From: DASPXY01 sp038227745
Lineage (GTDB): Bacteria; Planctomycetota; Planctomycetia; Gemmatales; Gemmataceae
NCBI GenBank assembly: GCA_038227745.1
Contig: JBBRPS010000347.1
Location: 1-10,117 of the forward strand
Length of the DNA stretch: 10,117 bases
Direction of reading: 5' to 3'
The first letter of the stretch is position 1, and each line of letters begins with the position of its first letter. Below, piece by piece: positions 6,800 to 10,117 of this stretch. The notes beneath the pieces were generated by a model. It was not told where the DNA came from. It ran no database searches and saw only the letters and a program-made list of their open reading frames with translations. The translations under genes were made by a program, and so were the position numbers.

Positions 6800-6870
6800 C
6801 TCCTACCCCATCCTATTGAGCCGCCGAGGTTGGCCGGCTCGGGGTGCGAATCCGTACCGAGGAGCATGAC

Positions 6871-7380
6871 ATGCGGAAGATGGCGGTACTGGCGATGGTT
6901 CTGGCCTTTGTGACCGGGACGCAGGCGCAGGAGCCCGTGAAGCCCGGCCCGGAGCACCAGGTGCTCAAGAAGCTGGTGGGCACCTGGGACACCACCATGA
7001 AGGCCGGCGGCATGGAGTTCAAGGGGACCGTGACGTTCCAAATGGAGCTGGGCGGGCTGTGGCTGGCCGGGGCGCTGGAGAGCGACCTCGGTGGCCAGAA
7101 GTTCTACGGCAAAAGCATGGAAACCTACGACGCCGGGAAGAAGAAGTACGTCAGCGTATGGTTTGACAGCATGGGCACCACGCCGCTGAACATGGAGGGG
7201 AGCTACGACAAGGACAAAAAGACGATGACGATGGTCGGCAAAGGCCCCGGCAAGGACGGCCAGGTGACGACTTGGCGCTCGGTCTCCGGGATGCCGGACA
7301 ACGACACCATTCAAATGAGCATGTACGTGGGCGACGGGAAGGAGCCGATGTTCTCCGTCACCTACAAGCGGAAGAAGTAG
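6871..7380 (+). CDS. DUF1579 family exported protein
   Basis: A 169-residue protein with an N-terminal signal peptide (MRKMAVLAMVLAFVTGTQAQ, cleavage probably after TQA), so the mature part should be periplasmic. I chose the ATG at 6871 over the in-frame GTG at 6844 because GAGGAG (6859-6864) lies six bases before it and because it puts the signal peptide at the very N-terminus. The mature region has the DUF1579 pattern: PEHQVLKKLVGTWD (27-40, with the lipocalin-like GxW), then GGLWLAGALESD, FYGKSMETYDAGKKKYVSVW and GSYDKDKKTMTMVGKG. These suggest a small beta-barrel. The biochemical function of DUF1579 is unknown. It stands alone, with a terminator right behind it. Confidence 0.88.
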   Translation: MRKMAVLAMVLAFVTGTQAQEPVKPGPEHQVLKKLVGTWDTTMKAGGMEFKGTVTFQMELGGLWLAGALESDLGGQKFYGKSMETYDAGKKKYVSVWFDSMGTTPLNMEGSYDKDKKTMTMVGKGPGKDGQVTTWRSVSGMPDNDTIQMSMYVGDGKEPMFSVTYKRKK

Positions 7381-7401
7381 TCGCGCGGGCGGGAATACTT
7401 G

Positions 7402-7435
7402 AGGCCCGGTGGGTGTCCCCACCGGGCCTTCTCAT
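7402..7435 (+). terminator. Hairpin terminator after the DUF1579 gene
   Basis: AGGCCCGGTGGG (7402-7413) pairs perfectly with CCCACCGGGCCT (7418-7429) around a four-base loop TGTC, followed by TTCTCAT. The stem begins 21 bases after the stop codon. The pyrimidine tail is short for a classical terminator, but position and stem strength make the role likely. It may also serve the convergent SDR gene. Confidence 0.75.
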
Positions 7436-7525
7436 GCGCCGGAAGCCATCAACCGCATACCCCGAGCGTGATTACCGCTCGCACGGACAGGGGCATGAGG
7501 GTGCCCACTCTCAATCCACTCCGGC

Positions 7526-8273
7526 TTAGCGGAAATCACCCGCGATGTGGAGCGTCTCGCCGGTGATCCAGCCGGAGTCCGCGGACGCCAGGAACACGGC
7601 GGCAGGCCCGATGTCGCCGGGCTGACCGATCCGCCCCAGCGGCGTCTGGGCCTCGATCTGCCTGCGGAAGTCGCTCTCGATGAATCCGGCCGCATGAACG
7701 CCCTCCGTCTCTACCATGCCCGGGTTGATCGCGTTGACCCGGATCTTCTTCGGCCCCAGCTCCTTGGCGAGCGACCGCGTTACGGCGTCCACGGCCGCCT
7801 TCGTCGCGCTGTACACGGAAGCCGTCGGCGGGCAGCCGTGGCGGCCACCGAGCTGATGTAGATAACGCTGCCGCCGTCGCCGAAGTACCGGACGGCCTCC
7901 CACGTTGCCAGGAGGAGGCCCAGGACGTTCAGGTTGAACTGCTTGTGGAAGTGCTCTGGCGTCACCTCGTCGAGCGGAGCGAACTCGTAGATCCCGGCGT
8001 TGTTGACCAGGATGTCCACGCGCCCGAACGCCTTCTTCGTCTCGGCGAAAAGCCGCCGGATGCCCTCCGGCCTGGAGACGTCGGCCTGCACCGCGACCGC
8101 CTTGCCGTTTTTTCCGGTGATCTCCGAGACGACCTTGTCCGCCCCCCCTTGCTGGAGGCGTAGTTGACGACGACCGCGGCTCCCTCGTCGGCCAGGTGCA
8201 GGGCGATGGCCGCTCCGATCCCCTTCGACGCCCCGGTCACCCCTGCCACTTTCCCTGTCAGTTTCCTGGACAT
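7526..8273 (-). pseudogene. Short-chain dehydrogenase/reductase (SDR) with two frameshifts
   Basis: Pieced together from three frames this would be a normal 249-residue classical SDR, an NAD(P)-dependent oxidoreductase of the 3-oxoacyl-ACP reductase / glucose 1-dehydrogenase type. The start is the ATG at 8273-8271 with GGAGG (8283-8279) five bases upstream. Frame one gives the cofactor motif TGASKGIG and ends in NYASSK. Frame two gives ADKVVSEITGKNGKAVAVQADVS, then DILVNNAGIYEF and SVIYISSVAAT. Frame three gives ASVYSATKAAVDAVTRSLA (the YxxxK catalytic pair), RVNAINPGMVETEG and WITGETLHIAGDFR. The breaks lie at a run of seven C on the plus strand (8142-8148) and near 7827-7836. Each is explained by one missing base, so the product is truncated as read. 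Either a decaying gene or sequencing errors at homopolymers. Every catalytic motif is intact, which favours error or very recent decay. Confidence 0.85.
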
Positions 8274-8439
8274 GATAACCTCCGTTTTTTGTTGCCACTC
8301 ACTGGGGAATACCGCTTGATCGCCGACACCTTACACGAAAAGAACGGCGATTGCAGACAGTAGTGAACAGAGGAACACCGTCCCGGTAGCTTCCTCTCAC
8401 GCATGGGCAATCAGGCCCGGCAAATAGGCGGAGGATGGT

Positions 8440-8685
8440 ATGGAATTCAGAGATGTAAGCGCAGCGGTGTCAGGCAAGTACCAGTTCTGCACCGAATACG
8501 ATGGCGTGCAGTACGCCGATTCTGATTCACTGCAAGCCACGGCAGGAAACCGAAGAAAGGTGCCGTACCCGCTCAAGGTCAGGCAGAGACACGGCCCTTC
8601 GGGACCTATTGGGGGCCAAGCAGGAAGTCCAAGGAAGCTACCCGCAAGACCGCTGCGACACCAGTTAGCTGACGGGCTTTGTTAG
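8440..8685 (+). CDS. Small hypothetical ORF, doubtful
   Basis: An 81-codon frame from an ATG at 8440 with GGAGG (8430-8434) five bases upstream. The product begins MEFRDVSAAVSGKYQFCTEY and is not similar to anything I know. Its second half is rich in Gly, Pro and Arg, and its codon use lacks the strong GC-third-position bias of the neighbours. There is no signal peptide or membrane segment. The ribosome binding site is the only positive evidence; it may be a chance frame or a remnant of imported DNA. Confidence 0.2.
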   Translation: MEFRDVSAAVSGKYQFCTEYDGVQYADSDSLQATAGNRRKVPYPLKVRQRHGPSGPIGGQAGSPRKLPARPLRHQLADGLC

Positions 8686-8931
8686 AGGCCGCTGGTCACC
8701 CGCCAGCGCCCTGGCAGTTTCCAAAACGATCACGCAGAAGAGTAACTCGGTGATCAAGTAGCAAACGGCAAACCGGTGATCCTGCGTCAGCGCGGAGCGG
8801 TCCGCGGCCGACTCGCGGAGCGGGTTGGCAACGGACCGCTCTACCCAAACGCAAACCGCGCTCGCCGCGAGCCCCGGCGAAACAGCGAAGGCCGTCGTGG
8901 GCCGAGCGGCCCCACGAGACTCAGTTGAGCT
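8665..8931 (-). pseudogene. Orphan minus-strand open frame with a hydrophobic segment
   Basis: On the minus strand a frame stays open from just after a TGA at 8934-8932 to a TAA at 8667-8665, about 88 codons. It overlaps the 3' end of the carboxypeptidase-regulatory-like gene by a few bases. It contains AASAVCVWVERSVANPL and HRFAVCYLITELLFCVIVLE, the latter a plausible membrane helix, with coding-like composition. No ATG, GTG or TTG start with a ribosome binding site was found. It could be the 3' end of a broken gene or chance. No family is recognised. Confidence 0.22.
8795..8841. repeat. Perfect 10-bp inverted repeat
   Basis: GAGCGGTCCG (8795-8804) and CGGACCGCTC (8832-8841) are exact reverse complements separated by 27 bases. 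They lie about 80 bases beyond the stop of the minus-strand gene that ends at 8921, so a role at the end of its transcript is possible. There is no T-run. Confidence 0.5.
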
Positions 8932-9862
8932 TCAGGTCGCCAGGATTGGCGCCCCTGCTGAGGGCGAGGCGCAGGGGGGAGGTCGCCGCGCTCTTGTAGC
9001 GCTCGGGGACGGCGTCGAGCGGAGCCTGCCCCTTGACGAGGGAGGTGCTCTCCTCGAGGACGACGGTGTACTCACCGGGCGGGACTGCCACCTTGCGGAA
9101 CGCATAACTCCCGTCCATGCGGATCGAGGCGCTGAACTTCCGCCCGTCCTCATCGACCAGGGTCACGAACCCGCTTGTGAGCGGCTGGCCCTTGTACGTC
9201 ACCTTGCCGGTCACGGTCGCCCCGTCGGGCGTCTGGAGTTTCTCCTTCTCTTCCCCCTTCTCCTTGTCGTCATCGACCTTCTTCTCCACCGCTTTCTTGT
9301 CCTTGTCCTCCGCCTTCTTGACGTCCTTCTTGTCCTCGTCCTTCTTCTTCACGTCCGGTTCGTCTTCAACCTTCTTCTTGATGGGCGGGAGCTTTTCCTT
9401 CTTGTCGGCAGGTTTGACCGCATCGACGGGCTCAACTTTCTTCTTCCTGTCCAGATCCAACCCCTTCTCGGGCATCGCCCCGCCCTTCAGCCCGGCGCGG
9501 ACGGTATCGAGGACTTTGCGGAGGGCGAAACCCCGCTCCCACGGCACCTTGTGCTTCTCGACGTCGCGGAGCCCTTCGGTAATGGTCCGCTGCAGGTCGG
9601 GGTGGCCGGCGAGCAGCGGCTTCACGGTACGGAGGGCGCCCTCGAAGAGGCGGTACGTGCCGTGGTAGTCACCCTTCTGATTGTGGAGCATCCGGCCTTC
9701 CTTGATGACGTCGCCCAGCGAGTCGCTGAGTTTACTGTCCAGGTCGCCCTGGCCGCCCTTGCCTTCGCCAGGCTCCTGGGCGCGGAAGTCGCCGGTGAAG
9801 GCGAAGACGAGAAGCCCGCCCGCCAGCAGCGGCGGGACCCAGAATCGACAGAATTTACCCAT
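8921..9862 (-). CDS. Exported protein with charged linker and carboxypeptidase-regulatory-like domain
   Basis: A 313-residue protein. The ATG at 9862-9860 is preceded by a purine-rich GGGAGGGGG (9873-9865), which decides it over upstream in-frame starts. Residues 1-28 are a signal peptide (hydrophobic VPPLLAGGLLVFAF, cleavage probably after FRA). Residues about 40-125 are a helical region (GTYRLFEGALRTVKPLLAGH and ERGFALRKVLDTVRAGL) common in planctomycete exported proteins. Residues about 138-210 are extremely rich in Lys, Asp and Glu. Residues about 214-313 are a beta-sandwich of the carboxypeptidase-regulatory/transthyretin-like type: TVTGKVTYKGQPLTSGFVTL, DGSYAFRKVAVPPGEYTVVL, ending VPERYKSAATSPLRLALSRG. 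No enzyme motif is present. It probably works in the periplasm or on the cell surface in protein-protein contacts; the exact role is unknown. It is transcribed away from the gene beginning at 10100. Confidence 0.88.
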   Translation of the reverse strand: MGKFCRFWVPPLLAGGLLVFAFTGDFRAQEPGEGKGGQGDLDSKLSDSLGDVIKEGRMLHNQKGDYHGTYRLFEGALRTVKPLLAGHPDLQRTITEGLRDVEKHKVPWERGFALRKVLDTVRAGLKGGAMPEKGLDLDRKKKVEPVDAVKPADKKEKLPPIKKKVEDEPDVKKKDEDKKDVKKAEDKDKKAVEKKVDDDKEKGEEKEKLQTPDGATVTGKVTYKGQPLTSGFVTLVDEDGRKFSASIRMDGSYAFRKVAVPPGEYTVVLEESTSLVKGQAPLDAVPERYKSAATSPLRLALSRGANPGDLKLN

Positions 9863-10014
9863 GACCCCCTCCCTTAAGTGATGGTTCGTGACCGGACCGG
9901 CGCTGAGCAAGGCGAGACCACTTCCCCCGCGGGCGGACAGAGGGCGGCGTCGGCTGGTCTCCGTGCGGTGATATTAGAGAGGATAGGCGGGCGGGGAAAG
10001 CGTTTTTCCTGACC

Positions 10015-10042
10015 TTGCATCGTTCGGGCGGCTGCGGATAAT
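10015..10042 (+). promoter_or_regulatory. Candidate promoter for the gene beginning at 10100
   Basis: TTGCAT (10015-10020) and GATAAT (10037-10042) are 16 bases apart. The -10 matches the consensus well and the -35 weakly. Placement, with a transcript start some 50 bases before the ribosome binding site, is sensible. Confidence 0.35.
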
Positions 10043-10099
10043 AGGGCGGTCGTGGCAAACCAGCAAACCGCGCCGCCTGGCCGAGCCAAGGAGGGTTCG

Positions 10100-10117
10100 T
10101 TGGCCGACAAATCCACC
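10100..10117 (+). CDS. Start of a gene running off the window
   Basis: A strong ribosome binding site AAGGAGG (10088-10094) is followed five bases later by TTG at 10100, opening MADKST before the window ends. The same frame is open upstream to a GTG at 10052 (VANQQTAPPGRAKEGS), but that start lacks a ribosome binding site. The MADKST opening recalls a family of planctomycete hypothetical proteins, from memory only. Too little is present for a function. Confidence 0.45.

Larger units (their letters stand above)
8274..8920. other. Long gap with no confidently assigned gene
   Basis: Apart from the SDR ribosome binding site (8279-8284), I see no established gene in these 647 bases. Base composition between about 8285 and 8680 is clearly less GC-rich than in the surrounding genes, which fits non-coding or foreign DNA. 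Two weak coding candidates (8440-8685 plus, 8665-8931 minus) and one inverted repeat (8795-8841) are listed separately. I looked for tRNA-like cloverleaves and saw none. Confidence 0.4.

Noticed and set aside
6844..6870. GTG at 6844 as the start of the DUF1579 gene
   Set aside because: It adds nine residues in front of the signal peptide and ignores the GAGGAG at 6859-6864 that fits the ATG at 6871.
6360..8920. A complete mobile element or defence island
   Set aside because: Only an integrase fragment is present. No transposase, terminal repeats, att duplications or defence-gene motifs could be identified.
9117..9668. A 183-codon plus-strand open frame rich in Ser, Phe and Leu
   Set aside because: It is the antisense of the Lys/Asp/Glu-rich linker of the minus-strand gene, which explains the composition.

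Overview
The window looks like chromosomal DNA from a GC-rich planctomycete, most likely of the Gemmataceae. The evidence is: very high GC with GC-ending codons; a secreted protein with the helical N-terminal region and the GKVTYKGQPL-type carboxypeptidase-regulatory-like C-terminal domain that is abundant in planctomycetes; a DUF1579 exported protein; and palindromic intergenic repeats whose spurious translations read SPTRQRG and ARRAC/ARRASEG, which I remember from Gemmataceae genomes. This placement comes from recognition, not from a database search.

Layout. Positions 1-222 hold no gene that I can see but contain a perfect 11-bp inverted repeat. Positions 223-3408 (+) encode a 1061-residue exported mosaic protein: a Ycf48/BNR-type beta-propeller, a PIG-L/LmbE-like domain that has lost its metal-binding motifs, TPR-like helices and a C-terminal CBM9-like domain. 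Positions 3409-3657 carry two palindromic repeat units. Three plus-strand genes follow closely: a half-length TauE/SafE permease (3658-4191), a polytopic GT-C-like membrane protein (4206-5753) and a LOG-family phosphoribohydrolase (5775-6359). Spacings of 14 and 21 bp suggest one operon.

Positions 6360-6870 are a scarred region. They hold the first 34 codons of a planctomycete-type tyrosine integrase with its own ribosome binding site, cut off near 6655 and joined to an open minus-strand frame that may be the tail of another broken gene. A DUF1579 exported protein (6871-7380, +) follows, closed by a clear hairpin terminator. Convergent to it is a short-chain dehydrogenase (8273-7526, -) broken by two single-base frameshifts. 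Positions 8274-8920 are mostly non-coding, with an RBS-preceded small ORF and an orphan minus-strand frame. The minus-strand carboxypeptidase-regulatory-like protein (9862-8921) and the first codons of a divergent plus-strand gene (from 10100) end the window.

The genes do not form an obvious pathway. The three-gene cluster combines two membrane proteins and a nucleotide-processing enzyme without a shared substrate that can be read from sequence. I did not find convincing evidence of a new defence, biosynthetic or mobile system. The most distinctive items are the propeller/degenerate-LmbE/TPR/CBM9 fusion, the palindromic repeats, and the concentration of gene remnants between 6360 and 8920.
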